Shown here in pieces: positions 28,430 to 36,171 of a stretch of 64,000 bases of DNA (position 1 is its first letter; each line of letters starts with the position of its first letter). This DNA is from Pelomonas nitida (GTDB lineage: Bacteria > Pseudomonadota > Gammaproteobacteria > Burkholderiales > Burkholderiaceae_C): contig NZ_JBIGIA010000004.1 in assembly GCF_043555975.1 (NCBI RefSeq), forward strand, positions 248,001 through 312,000, read 5' to 3'. The position numbers and the translations under genes are program-made. The notes beneath the pieces are model-generated. The model was given only the letters and a program-made list of their open reading frames with translations, was not told the DNA's origin and made no database searches.

Positions 28430-30814
28430 ATGCCGACGTCTCGCCTGTTTTCTGAAGAGGACGACCGCCTGACCCGCCTGGCGGCGCTGGAGGTCATGGA
28501 CACGGCGCCGGAGCCGCTGTTCGACCACCTCACGGCGCTGGCCGCGCAGATCTGCGGCACGCCCGTGGCGCTGCTGGGCCTGCTGGACGAGCGCCGGCAG
28601 TGGTTCAAGGCGGCGTTCGGCATCGACCGCAGCGAGACGCCGCGGGCGCTGACCTTCTGCGCCCACACGCTGCAGGCGGACGGGCTCTTCGAGGTGAAGG
28701 ACGCCAGCGAGGACAGCCGTTTCGCCCACCATCCCGACGTGCTCGCGCAGCCGGCGCTGCGCTTCTATGCGGGCGTGCCCATCCGGCTCGACGACGGCAG
28801 CCTTCCCGGCACGCTGTGCGTGCTGGACTTCCACCCACGCGAGCTGACCGACGCGCAGCGCGAGGCGCTGGCCCGCCTGGCCGGCGCCGCGGCCGAGGGG
28901 CTGATGTTGCGGGAGCGGGCGCTGGCGCGCGCCGACGCCGCCACGCACGCCCAGGCCTTGCGCGTGCTGGCCGAGACCGCGCCGCTGGGCATCTTCCGCA
29001 CCGATGCGGTGGGGCAGTACATCTACACCAACCGGGCCTGGCAGCGCATCTGCGGCCTCGGCGCCCGGGAAGCCCTCGGCGAAGGCTGGGGCACCGCGCT
29101 GATGCCGGAGGAGGGCGGCACGGTGCTGGAGCGCTGGCAGCGTTGCGTCGCGCGGCGCGAACCCTTCGAGATGCGCTACCGCGTGCGGCAGCCCGGTGGC
29201 GCCGTGCGCCATGTGTGGTCGCGGGCGCGGCCGCTGCTGGCGCCGACGGGCGAGTTGGTGGGCTACATCGGCATCACCGAAGACACGACCGAGCGCCTGA
29301 GCACCGAGCGCGAGCTGCGCGACAGCAAGGCCCTGCTGGACCGCACCGGCCGCGTGGCCGGCGTCGGCGGCTGGAGCCTGGACCTGCAGACGCTGGAGCT
29401 CATCTGGAGCGACCAGACCTGCCGCATCCACGACCTCGAGCCGGGGCACAAACCCACACTGGAGGAGGCGCTGGCCTTCTTCCCCGACCCGGAAGCGCGC
29501 GCGGCGATGCAGACCGCGCTGCAGCGCGGCATGCACCATGGCGACCCCTGGAGCCTGGAGCTGCCGCTCATCACGGCGCGCGGCCGCCAGGTGTGGGTGC
29601 TGGCGCAGGGGCAGGTGGACTGGCAGGACGGCGTGCCGGTTCGCGTCGTCGGGGCTTTTCAGGACGTCACGGAGCACCACCGCGCTGCCGAAGAGCTGGA
29701 GCGCAACAGGCAGCGGCTGCGCGCCTTGTATGAATCGACGCCGGCCATGATGCATTCCATCGATGCCGGCGGCCGCATGCTCAGCGTGTCCGATCGCTGG
29801 CTGGAGCGGCTGGGCTACCGCCGCGAGCAGGTCATCGGGCGGCTGCTGGATGACTTCCTGCCACCCGAGTCGCGTCGCCTCGTGCGCGACGTGCATCTGC
29901 CGGCGATGTGGCGCGACGGCCATGTGGACGATTGCCCGCTGCAGCTCATCTGCGGCGATGGGCGGCTGCGCGACGTGCTCGTGTCCGCCGTCGCCGAATA
30001 CGACAGCCAGGGCCGGCCGCTGCGTGCGCAGGCGCTGGTGCACGACATCACCGAAGACCTCAAGCGCCGCGCCGAGCTGGCGCAGGAGCAGCGCATCCGG
30101 CGTCAGACCGAGCGGCATGTGCAGGAGCTGGACCAGCTGCTGCGCGAGCGTTCGGAGATGCTGGATGTGCTGGCGCACGAGGTGCGCCAGCCGCTGAACA
30201 ACGCCAGCGCCGCGCTGCAGAGTGCGACGGCCGCGCTCGACGGGCGCGGCGAGCGGCAGGCGCACGACCGGCTGATGCGGGCGCAGGCGGTGCTGGGGCA
30301 GGTGCTGGCAGGCGTTGACAACACGCTGGCCGCGGCCAGCCTGCTGGCCGGGGGCGGCCGCATCGGGCGGCAGGACACCGACATCGACACGCTGATCGCC
30401 GTCACGATCGCCGACCTTCCGCGCGACCAGCGCGATCGCATCGTCATCAACCGCCACACGGCCACGCGCACGGCGCTGATGGACATGAGCCTGATGCGGC
30501 TGGCGCTGCGCAACCTGCTGTCCAACGCGTTGAAGTACGCGCCCGGCGTCAGCCCGGTGACGCTGCACGTGATGGACTTCGACGAACCGGCGGCGTTGCA
30601 GTTCGAGGTCGTCGACACCGGCCCCGGCATTCCGCGCGAGCTGCTGCCGCGGCTGTTCACGCGCGGCGCGCGCGGCGGCGGCGCCGAGCCGGCCCACGGG
30701 CTGGGCCTGTACATCGTGCGTCGCGTCATGGACCTGCATGGCGGCGCGGCCGACCTGCTCTACACGAGCCCGCAGGGCACGGTCATGCGGCTGACGCTGC
30801 CGCAGGCCGGCTGA
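28430..30814 (+). CDS. Sensor histidine kinase with GAF and three PAS domains
   Basis: A 794-residue cytoplasmic kinase without membrane segments. A GAF domain covers about residues 15-165 (LDERRQWFKAAFGI, FYAGVPIRLDDG). Three PAS/PAC units follow, each ending in an IT/FQDVT-type PAC tail: about 170-290 (GYIGITEDTTE), 300-425 (VGAFQDVTEHH) and 430-545 (ALVHDITED). A helical linker leads to the dimerisation domain with phospho-acceptor His583 (LAHEVRQPLNNA). The ATPase domain has an N box (NLLSNALKYA), G1 (DTGPGIP) and G2 (GLGLYIV). The GAF type matches sensors of soluble signals, but the ligand is not visible. The diguanylate cyclase gene lies 81 bases downstream on the same strand, and a response regulator is convergent beyond it, so the three may form one circuit. 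Confidence 0.9.
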   Translation: MPTSRLFSEEDDRLTRLAALEVMDTAPEPLFDHLTALAAQICGTPVALLGLLDERRQWFKAAFGIDRSETPRALTFCAHTLQADGLFEVKDASEDSRFAHHPDVLAQPALRFYAGVPIRLDDGSLPGTLCVLDFHPRELTDAQREALARLAGAAAEGLMLRERALARADAATHAQALRVLAETAPLGIFRTDAVGQYIYTNRAWQRICGLGAREALGEGWGTALMPEEGGTVLERWQRCVARREPFEMRYRVRQPGGAVRHVWSRARPLLAPTGELVGYIGITEDTTERLSTERELRDSKALLDRTGRVAGVGGWSLDLQTLELIWSDQTCRIHDLEPGHKPTLEEALAFFPDPEARAAMQTALQRGMHHGDPWSLELPLITARGRQVWVLAQGQVDWQDGVPVRVVGAFQDVTEHHRAAEELERNRQRLRALYESTPAMMHSIDAGGRMLSVSDRWLERLGYRREQVIGRLLDDFLPPESRRLVRDVHLPAMWRDGHVDDCPLQLICGDGRLRDVLVSAVAEYDSQGRPLRAQALVHDITEDLKRRAELAQEQRIRRQTERHVQELDQLLRERSEMLDVLAHEVRQPLNNASAALQSATAALDGRGERQAHDRLMRAQAVLGQVLAGVDNTLAAASLLAGGGRIGRQDTDIDTLIAVTIADLPRDQRDRIVINRHTATRTALMDMSLMRLALRNLLSNALKYAPGVSPVTLHVMDFDEPAALQFEVVDTGPGIPRELLPRLFTRGARGGGAEPAHGLGLYIVRRVMDLHGGAADLLYTSPQGTVMRLTLPQAG

Positions 30815-30895
30815 CGGGCAACGCAGCGGCCGGCAGGCCCAAAGCCCGACAGCCTCCTAGACTTCGGTGCTCTGGCTGTGTTCCCTGACCCCGTG

Positions 30896-32629
30896 ATGCC
30901 CGATTCCCACGACGATGCCCCGTCACGGCCTGTGCGCCGTCTGCCCAGCCTGCGGCGGAAACTCAGCCTGGTGCTGGGCGGCCTGGCGCTGCTCATCCTG
31001 ACGCTGGTGGGCGGCTACCTGGGCTGGATGGCCACGCGGGGGCTGCACGAGGCCCAGCAGACCGCCGTTCGCACGACGGCCCAGTTCGCCGCCGAGCTGC
31101 TGGCCAGCGAGCTGCGCGACCGTGAACGCGAGATCGAGCTGCTCAGCGCGGCGCCGCACCTCGTCGAAGGCGCGCTCGACGCGCCCGGCGTGCGCGGCTC
31201 GCTGGAGCGGCGCATGGCCCAGCACGACGAATTCGCGTGGATGGGTGTGGCATCGGCGGACGGCACCGTGCTGCAGGCCAGCGGCGGGCAGCTCGTGGGG
31301 CGCTCGGTGGCGGATCGGCCCTGGTTCATCGAGGGGCGCGAACACACCCACGTGGGCGACGTGCACGAGGCCAAGCTGCTGGCGTCGCTCGTCCCGGCGC
31401 GGCCCGACGGCGAGCCCACGCGGTTCATCGACTTCGCCGCGCCCATCCGCGACCGCACGGGCCGGCTGCGCGGCGTCGTCGCGGCCCATGCGCAGTGGCA
31501 CTGGGTCGTCGGCATGGTGGAGAGCGTCACCCGGCGGCACAGCCCCGACAGCGGCATGGAGGCGCTCATCCTCGATCGGCAGGGCCGCGTGCTCTACCCA
31601 CAGGCCTTGAAGGTGGCGCAGGCCGCGGATGCCCGCGTGCTGCCTCGGCCGGCCAGTGGCCGGTTCGAGGGCCGGCATGACATCGACGGTCAGCCCTACC
31701 TGACCTGGGAAGAGCCGGTGCAGGCGCGCACGCGTGCGGACCTTGGCTGGCGCATCGTCGTTCGCCAACCGCTGGCGCTGGCGCTGCGCCCGGTGCGGGA
31801 GCTGCAACGCGAACTGGTGCTGCTGGGCCTGCTGGCCGCCGCAGCGCTGACCCTGGCGGCGCTGCTGTTGGCGCGCCGTATCAGCCGGCCCGTGGAGCAA
31901 CTGGCCCGCATGGCCGAACGTGTGCAGGCCGAGCGGCGCATGCCGGAGTTCCCCGACCAGGCCGCGGTGCGGGAGCTCGCGCGCCTGGGCGACGCCATGG
32001 GCGGCATGGCCCGCGCGCTGCTGGCCACCGAACGCGAGCTGCGCGAGGCCAACCAGACGCTGGACGCCCAGGTGGCGCAGCGCACCGCCGAGCTGCAGGC
32101 GGCCAACGCCGCGCTGGCCCACCTGGCCACGCGCGATCCGTTGACCGGCCTGCACAACCGCCGCAGCCTGGATGCACGCCTGGCCGAGGCGCTGGCGCTG
32201 GACCGTCGCTACGGCCCCCAGAGCGGCCGTGTGCACGGCCTGCTGCTGGTGGATGCCGACCACTTCAAGCGCATCAACGACGAGTTCGGCCATGCGGCCG
32301 GCGACGCCGTGCTGCGCCAGCTGGCCACCGTGCTGCAGTCCTGCGTGCGCACGACCGACGTCGTGGCCCGCTTCGGGGGCGAGGAGTTCGCTGTGCTGCT
32401 GCCGGAGCTGGCCGATGCACGTGAAGCGATGCGGGCGGCCGAGAAGATTCGCAGCACCGTGGCGGCGGCCACCTTCCCGGGCGTCGGCCCGGTCACGGTC
32501 AGCTGCGGCGTGACGCTGGCGTGGCCGGGTGATGTCGATGCGCAGGCACTGGTCGAGCGTGCCGACGTCGCGCTCTACGAAGCCAAGCGCGGCGGGCGCA
32601 ACATGGTCGTGCTGAAAGCAGCTTCCTAG
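30896..32629 (+). CDS. Membrane diguanylate cyclase with periplasmic Cache-type sensor
   Basis: A 577-residue protein that makes cyclic di-GMP. Transmembrane segment 1 is at about residues 25-45. A dCache-like periplasmic sensor follows (SVADRPWFIEGREHTHVGDV is typical). Transmembrane segment 2 is at about 308-330, then a HAMP-like linker (RRISRPVEQLARMAERVQ), a coiled coil, and the GGDEF domain. The active site is GGEEF (residues 494-498). The inhibitory site RTTD lies exactly five residues upstream (485-488), so both catalysis and product feedback are expected. The start is ATG 30896, or GTG 30893 directly before it. The stop overlaps the convergent regulator gene by a shared CTAG. Confidence 0.92.
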   Translation: MPDSHDDAPSRPVRRLPSLRRKLSLVLGGLALLILTLVGGYLGWMATRGLHEAQQTAVRTTAQFAAELLASELRDREREIELLSAAPHLVEGALDAPGVRGSLERRMAQHDEFAWMGVASADGTVLQASGGQLVGRSVADRPWFIEGREHTHVGDVHEAKLLASLVPARPDGEPTRFIDFAAPIRDRTGRLRGVVAAHAQWHWVVGMVESVTRRHSPDSGMEALILDRQGRVLYPQALKVAQAADARVLPRPASGRFEGRHDIDGQPYLTWEEPVQARTRADLGWRIVVRQPLALALRPVRELQRELVLLGLLAAAALTLAALLLARRISRPVEQLARMAERVQAERRMPEFPDQAAVRELARLGDAMGGMARALLATERELREANQTLDAQVAQRTAELQAANAALAHLATRDPLTGLHNRRSLDARLAEALALDRRYGPQSGRVHGLLLVDADHFKRINDEFGHAAGDAVLRQLATVLQSCVRTTDVVARFGGEEFAVLLPELADAREAMRAAEKIRSTVAAATFPGVGPVTVSCGVTLAWPGDVDAQALVERADVALYEAKRGGRNMVVLKAAS

Positions 32630-33315
32630 ACGACCTGCAGCGGCGCGCGGAACACGTAGCCGACGCGCGACTTGCTCTGCAGCGGCACCAGCGTGGGCGT
32701 GGCGCGCTCGATGCGGCGGCGTAGCCGGTAGATGGTGGCTGACAGGCCGTCGTCGGCCTCGCCGTCGGGGGCCTCGCGGCCCAGACGGTTCAACAGCGCC
32801 TCGCGCGTGACCGGTTCGCCGCCGGCCTGGGCAAAGCATTCGAGCAGCTGTCGGTCGGCCTCGCTGAGCTGGATGCGCGTGCCGTCGGGAACGATGAGTT
32901 CACCGCTGAGGCGGTCGAGCTTCCAGGCGGCTTCAGCGGCGGTGGGCTTGGCGACGCGGCGCTGCACGGCGGCAATGGCCAGCGAGATCTGCTCGAACTG
33001 CACGGGCTTGACGAGGTACATGTCGGCGCCGGCCGTGATGACCTCGCGGAACACCTCGGGGCCCAGCCGGCCCGACACGACGACGACACCGGCGTCGGAG
33101 CGGCGGCGCAGGATCTTGATCAGCTCCACGCCGTTGACGCCGGGCAGCATCAGGTCTACGAGGTAGAAGTCAAACGAGAACGCGTCGGGCGCGGCCAGCA
33201 ACGCGTTGCTGTCGTCGAAACGGCTGACCGCGATACCCTGCTCCAGCAGGTACTGAGCCAGAAACTCCGAGTACTCGGCATCGTCATCGATCAGGGCGAG
33301 GGTCTTGGGTTGCAT
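32626..33315 (-). CDS. OmpR-family response regulator
   Basis: A 229-residue two-domain regulator. The receiver domain (about residues 5-120) has the acidic pair in LALIDDDAEY, the phospho-acceptor Asp in FYLVDLMLPGVNG, and the conserved Lys in YLVKPVQF. The C-terminal winged-helix domain contains IQLSEADRQLLECFAQAGGE, the recognition helix in ATIYRLRRRIE, and the wing SKSRVGYVF. It should bind DNA as a dimer. The gene is convergent with the cyclase gene, sharing four terminal bases. It has no adjacent kinase on its own strand, so pairing with the GAF/PAS kinase two genes away is an inference. ATG 33315 was used; a GTG 12 bases earlier is possible, and neither has a good Shine-Dalgarno. Confidence 0.9.
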   Translation of the reverse strand: MQPKTLALIDDDAEYSEFLAQYLLEQGIAVSRFDDSNALLAAPDAFSFDFYLVDLMLPGVNGVELIKILRRRSDAGVVVVSGRLGPEVFREVITAGADMYLVKPVQFEQISLAIAAVQRRVAKPTAAEAAWKLDRLSGELIVPDGTRIQLSEADRQLLECFAQAGGEPVTREALLNRLGREAPDGEADDGLSATIYRLRRRIERATPTLVPLQSKSRVGYVFRAPLQVV

Positions 33316-33473
33316 GGTGGCAGGCACGTGAGCAACCGTGAAGTTTGCCGCATGATTGCGGCGTCAGGTGAGGTGGAATCGGCAACTCTTCGCCCATTTT
33401 GCAAGCCGATGTATGCCAAATCATTGACGCGGCGATCGACTCATGAGAAACCCTCGGTGCCAGGAGACAGACG

Positions 33474-33827
33474 ATGAGCGATGCCACACAAGATGACAGC
33501 GACGACGCCGAACTGGTCTGGGTTCTCCCCGGACATCGGGCGCCGCCCGCAGAGGCGCTGCGGCGCATTCAGGCCGTGTGCGCCGGCTGGCCGGACCTCC
33601 ACGCCGCCATGCTGGTGGCGCTGGCCACCCATCAGGAGTTGCCGCGCGAGATGCTGGCGGCGGCGATCAAGCAGTTCCGCCCCGACCTGGAGGTCTACTC
33701 GCGGGAGGATGTTGTCAGCTTGCTGACAGCCATCTGGAACGGCGGCAAGAGCGGCTTCGATGCCGTGCTTCGCACGCGGGCCAATTCGCCCAAGCGCAGC
33801 GGCAGCCTGTCCTGGCTCAAGGAATGA
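33474..33827 (+). CDS. Hypothetical cytoplasmic protein (117 aa)
   Basis: A 117-residue soluble protein with an acidic N-terminus (SDATQDDSDDAEL) and a mostly helical middle (EALRRIQAVCAGWPDLHAAM, REMLAAAIKQF). The end is Ser/Lys-rich (SPKRSGSLSWLKE). It has no signal peptide, membrane segment or known motif. The ATG is preceded by AGGAGA at good spacing, and codon use matches neighbouring genes, so it is probably real. It stands alone between the divergent regulator and the DUF1415 gene, which converges on it 31 bases further on. I do not recognise a family. Confidence 0.6.
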   Translation: MSDATQDDSDDAELVWVLPGHRAPPAEALRRIQAVCAGWPDLHAAMLVALATHQELPREMLAAAIKQFRPDLEVYSREDVVSLLTAIWNGGKSGFDAVLRTRANSPKRSGSLSWLKE

Positions 33828-33858
33828 CGGGGCGCCTGGGCTGCACACCGCGTGCGGC

Positions 33859-34407
33859 TCAGCGGCCGGTCTTGAGCCCCAGGGCGCGCCAGCCGTCGAT
33901 GCCCAGCTTGTCCAGCGTTTCGAGGTTGTTCTCGTAGATCGCGGCGGTGTCGGGCATGGACTCGACGGCGCGCTCGATGCTCTCCTCGCGCAGCAGGTGC
34001 AGCGTGGGGTAGGGCGAGCGGTTGCTGTAGTTGCCGATGTCGTCGAGCTCGCTGCCGTCGAACTGGTAGTCGGGGTGGAAGTCGGCGATCTGCAGGATGC
34101 CGTCGAGCTTGAGCTCTTCCACCAGCGCATCGGCGGCGTCGAGGAAGTCGTTGAACGCCAGGAAGTCGGTCAGCACGCCGGGGTGGATGAGCAGCGTGGT
34201 GTCGACCTCCAGCGGGTCGGCGCGATTCAGCGCCAGCAGTTCGCGGGCCAGGTCCTTCAGCAACTGCTCGAGCTCGGTGGCGTCGCTGACGACATAGCGG
34301 ATGCGTTCGTTGACGTGCACCGACTTCGCGAACGGGCACAGGTTCAGGCCGATGACGGCCTTGACGACCCAGTCGCGGGTGTCGGTGATGACTTGTTCTT
34401 GGTTCAT
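33859..34407 (-). CDS. DUF1415 family protein
   Basis: A 182-residue soluble protein matching the DUF1415 pattern. The N-terminal motif is WVVKAVIGLNLCPFAKSV, with the conserved Cys-Pro-Phe-Ala. A central LLIHPGVLTDFLAFNDFLD follows, then GILQIADFHPDYQFDGSELDD, SNRSPYPTLHLLREESIERA and the LDKLGIDGWRALG tail. The biochemical role of this widespread proteobacterial family is unknown; the Cys-Pro and His-Pro motifs hint at a redox or metal site. The ATG at 34407 gives the family-typical start. It lies downstream of the M20 amidohydrolase gene on the same strand, separated by 130 bases that contain a hairpin. Confidence 0.82.
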   Translation of the reverse strand: MNQEQVITDTRDWVVKAVIGLNLCPFAKSVHVNERIRYVVSDATELEQLLKDLARELLALNRADPLEVDTTLLIHPGVLTDFLAFNDFLDAADALVEELKLDGILQIADFHPDYQFDGSELDDIGNYSNRSPYPTLHLLREESIERAVESMPDTAAIYENNLETLDKLGIDGWRALGLKTGR

Positions 34408-34503
34408 TTCATGTGTCCTTCGGTGTTGCGGGCCGAGCACAGGGCCGCGCCCAAGCCGGCCCGTCAGGCGATGTGCTCGCAGCGCGATGCCGCGAGCATC
34501 GCC

Positions 34504-34518
34504 GTCCCCTCGGGGGAC
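34504..34518 (-). terminator. GC-rich hairpin after M20 amidohydrolase gene
   Basis: GTCCCC-TCG-GGGGAC, a perfect 6-bp stem with a 3-base loop, lies 20 bases after the amidohydrolase stop on the minus strand. The CCCCTCGGGGG core resembles palindromic strings seen elsewhere in such genomes and inside the insertion at 60306-60389. Confidence 0.4.
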
Positions 34519-34537
34519 CGGCCAGACGCGCCCGCGT

Positions 34538-35743
34538 TCAGCGGGGCTCGGCTGGGCGAGGGGCCAACCAAGCCTCAGCCATCCTGACCCACATCGAGCC
34601 GCCGAGGGGAATGAGGTCGTCGTTGAAGTCGTAGCTGGGGTTGTGCAGCGTGCAGGGGCCCATGCCATGGCCGCCGCTGCGGTGTTCGCCGTCGCCGTTG
34701 CCGATGAGGAAGTAGCAGCCGGGTTTGTCCAGCAGGTAGTAGCTGAAGTCCTCGGCGCCCATGGTGGGCTCGAACTCCTGCACGTTGTCGGCGCCGACCA
34801 TGTCGGTCAGCACGCGGCGCACGAACTCGGTCTCTGCCGCGTGGTTGATGGTGGGCGGGTAGTTGCGGTGGAACTCGAACTCGGCCGTCAGCTCGAAGGC
34901 GCCGGCCAGCTGCTCGGTCATGTCCTTCATGCGGCGCTCCAGCAGGTCCAGCAACTCCAGCGTGAAGGTGCGCACGGTGCCTTCCAGCACGACCGAGTCG
35001 GGCACGACGTTGGTCGCCTCGCCGGCATGGATCATCGTCACGGAGATCACACCCGGGTCGATGGGCCGCTTGTTGCGGCTGACGATGGTCTGGAAGGCCG
35101 TGACGAGCTGGCAGGCGGCCGGCACCGGGTCCAGCCCCAGGTGGGGCATGGCGGCGTGCGAGCCCTTGCCCTTGAGCGTGATCTTGAATTCGTTGCTGCT
35201 GGCGAACACCGGGCCGCTCTTCAGCGCGAACTGGCCGGCCTTCATGCCTGGCCAGTTGTGGGCGCCGAACATGGCCTCCATCGGGAACTTCTCGAACAGG
35301 CCGTCCTTGATCATCTCGCGGGCGCCGCCGCCGCCTTCCTCGGCGGGCTGGAACACGAGGTAGACCGTGCCGTCGAAGTTGCGGTGCGTGGCCAGGTGCT
35401 TGGCGGCGGCCAGCAGCATGGCGGTGTGGCCATCGTGGCCGCAGGCGTGCATGCGGCCCAGGTAGCTGCTGGCGTGCGGGAACTGGTTCCGCTCGGTCAT
35501 CGGTAGCGCGTCGATGTCGGCGCGCAGGCCGACGGCGCGGTCCGACGTGCCGGCCTTGACGATGCCGACGACGCCGGTGGTGCCCAGGCCCCGGTGGACG
35601 GGGATGCCCCAGTCGGTCAATGCCTGCGCGATGACGTCGGCGGTGCGCTGCTCGTGGAAGCAGAGTTCGGGGTGCTTGTGCAGGTCGCGGCGGATGGCCG
35701 TGAGGGCTGGGGCGTCGGCGAGGATGGATTCGATGAGCTTCAT
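34538..35743 (-). CDS. M20-family metal amidohydrolase (hippurate hydrolase/aminoacylase type)
   Basis: A 401-residue cytoplasmic enzyme that removes an acyl group from an N-acyl amino acid or a related amide. The family metal-binding and catalytic motifs are present: GLRADIDALPM, HACGHDGHTAMLL (metal His and Asp), FQPAEEGGGGA (catalytic and metal Glu), the dimerisation-domain GKGSHAAMPHLGLDP, and the C-terminal MGAEDFSYYL and LHNPSYDFNDDLI histidine region. Length and motif spacing match HipO/IAA-amino-acid hydrolase proteins; the precise substrate is not evident. ATG 35743 is the natural start. It is divergent from the small Cys/His protein preceding the TonB receptor. Confidence 0.9.
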   Translation of the reverse strand: MKLIESILADAPALTAIRRDLHKHPELCFHEQRTADVIAQALTDWGIPVHRGLGTTGVVGIVKAGTSDRAVGLRADIDALPMTERNQFPHASSYLGRMHACGHDGHTAMLLAAAKHLATHRNFDGTVYLVFQPAEEGGGGAREMIKDGLFEKFPMEAMFGAHNWPGMKAGQFALKSGPVFASSNEFKITLKGKGSHAAMPHLGLDPVPAACQLVTAFQTIVSRNKRPIDPGVISVTMIHAGEATNVVPDSVVLEGTVRTFTLELLDLLERRMKDMTEQLAGAFELTAEFEFHRNYPPTINHAAETEFVRRVLTDMVGADNVQEFEPTMGAEDFSYYLLDKPGCYFLIGNGDGEHRSGGHGMGPCTLHNPSYDFNDDLIPLGGSMWVRMAEAWLAPRPAEPR

Positions 35744-35792
35744 GGCAGCGTGACTTCAGGCTCGGTAAGAGGGGGAGTTTAGGATTCGGGCC

Positions 35793-36104
35793 GTGAACAT
35801 GCGTCGTATCGCCCGAAGCTGGCTGTTGTGGCTGGCCCTGCTGCTGCCCATCGCCCAGGCGATGGCGGGCATGCACGCGATCTCGCACCTGGACGACCGG
35901 CCCGACGACGGGCTGGTGGATCTCGTCCACTGCGACCTCTGCCTGACGGCGGCGCATCTGGCCGCGGGCGCCCCGGCCGCCGAGCCGCCGGCGCTGGCGG
36001 CCTGCCCGGCCGTGCACGCCGCGCCCAGCGTGGCGCGTTTCGCACCCGCCCGGGTCGTCAGCCTGGGCCTGCCGCCGGCGCGCGCGCCGCCTGCTTCCGC
36101 CTGA
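35793..36104 (+). CDS. Small exported Cys/His protein upstream of TonB receptor
   Basis: A 103-residue protein with a signal peptide (RSWLLWLALLLPIAQAMAG). A short region with several potential metal ligands follows (HAISH, then VHCDLC and AAH, plus AACPAVHA). The remainder is Ala/Pro-rich and probably unstructured. I do not recognise a family with certainty; small DUF2946-like exported proteins next to metal receptor genes have a similar layout. It lies directly before the ZnuD-like receptor gene on the same strand (67 bases), with a hairpin between them. A role in periplasmic metal handling is an inference. The GTG at 35793 has an AGGA eight bases upstream; an ATG at 35799 is an alternative. 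Confidence 0.55.
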   Translation: MNMRRIARSWLLWLALLLPIAQAMAGMHAISHLDDRPDDGLVDLVHCDLCLTAAHLAAGAPAAEPPALAACPAVHAAPSVARFAPARVVSLGLPPARAPPASA

Positions 36105-36116
36105 ACCTCAAGCCTT

Positions 36117-36142
36117 CCCGTGCCCTGCTGACAGGGCGCGGG
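36117..36142 (+). terminator. Hairpin with T-rich tail between small exported gene and TonB receptor
   Basis: The arms 36117-36127 and 36132-36142 (CCCGTGCCCTG / CAGGGCGCGGG) form an 11-bp stem with one G-U pair and a CTGA loop. They are followed by TGTTTGCGTTTTC. It ends 29 bases before the receptor ATG, so it could end the small gene's transcript or attenuate the receptor gene. Confidence 0.5.
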
Positions 36143-36171
36143 TGTTTGCGTTTTCTCGTGGAAGTTTCCTC

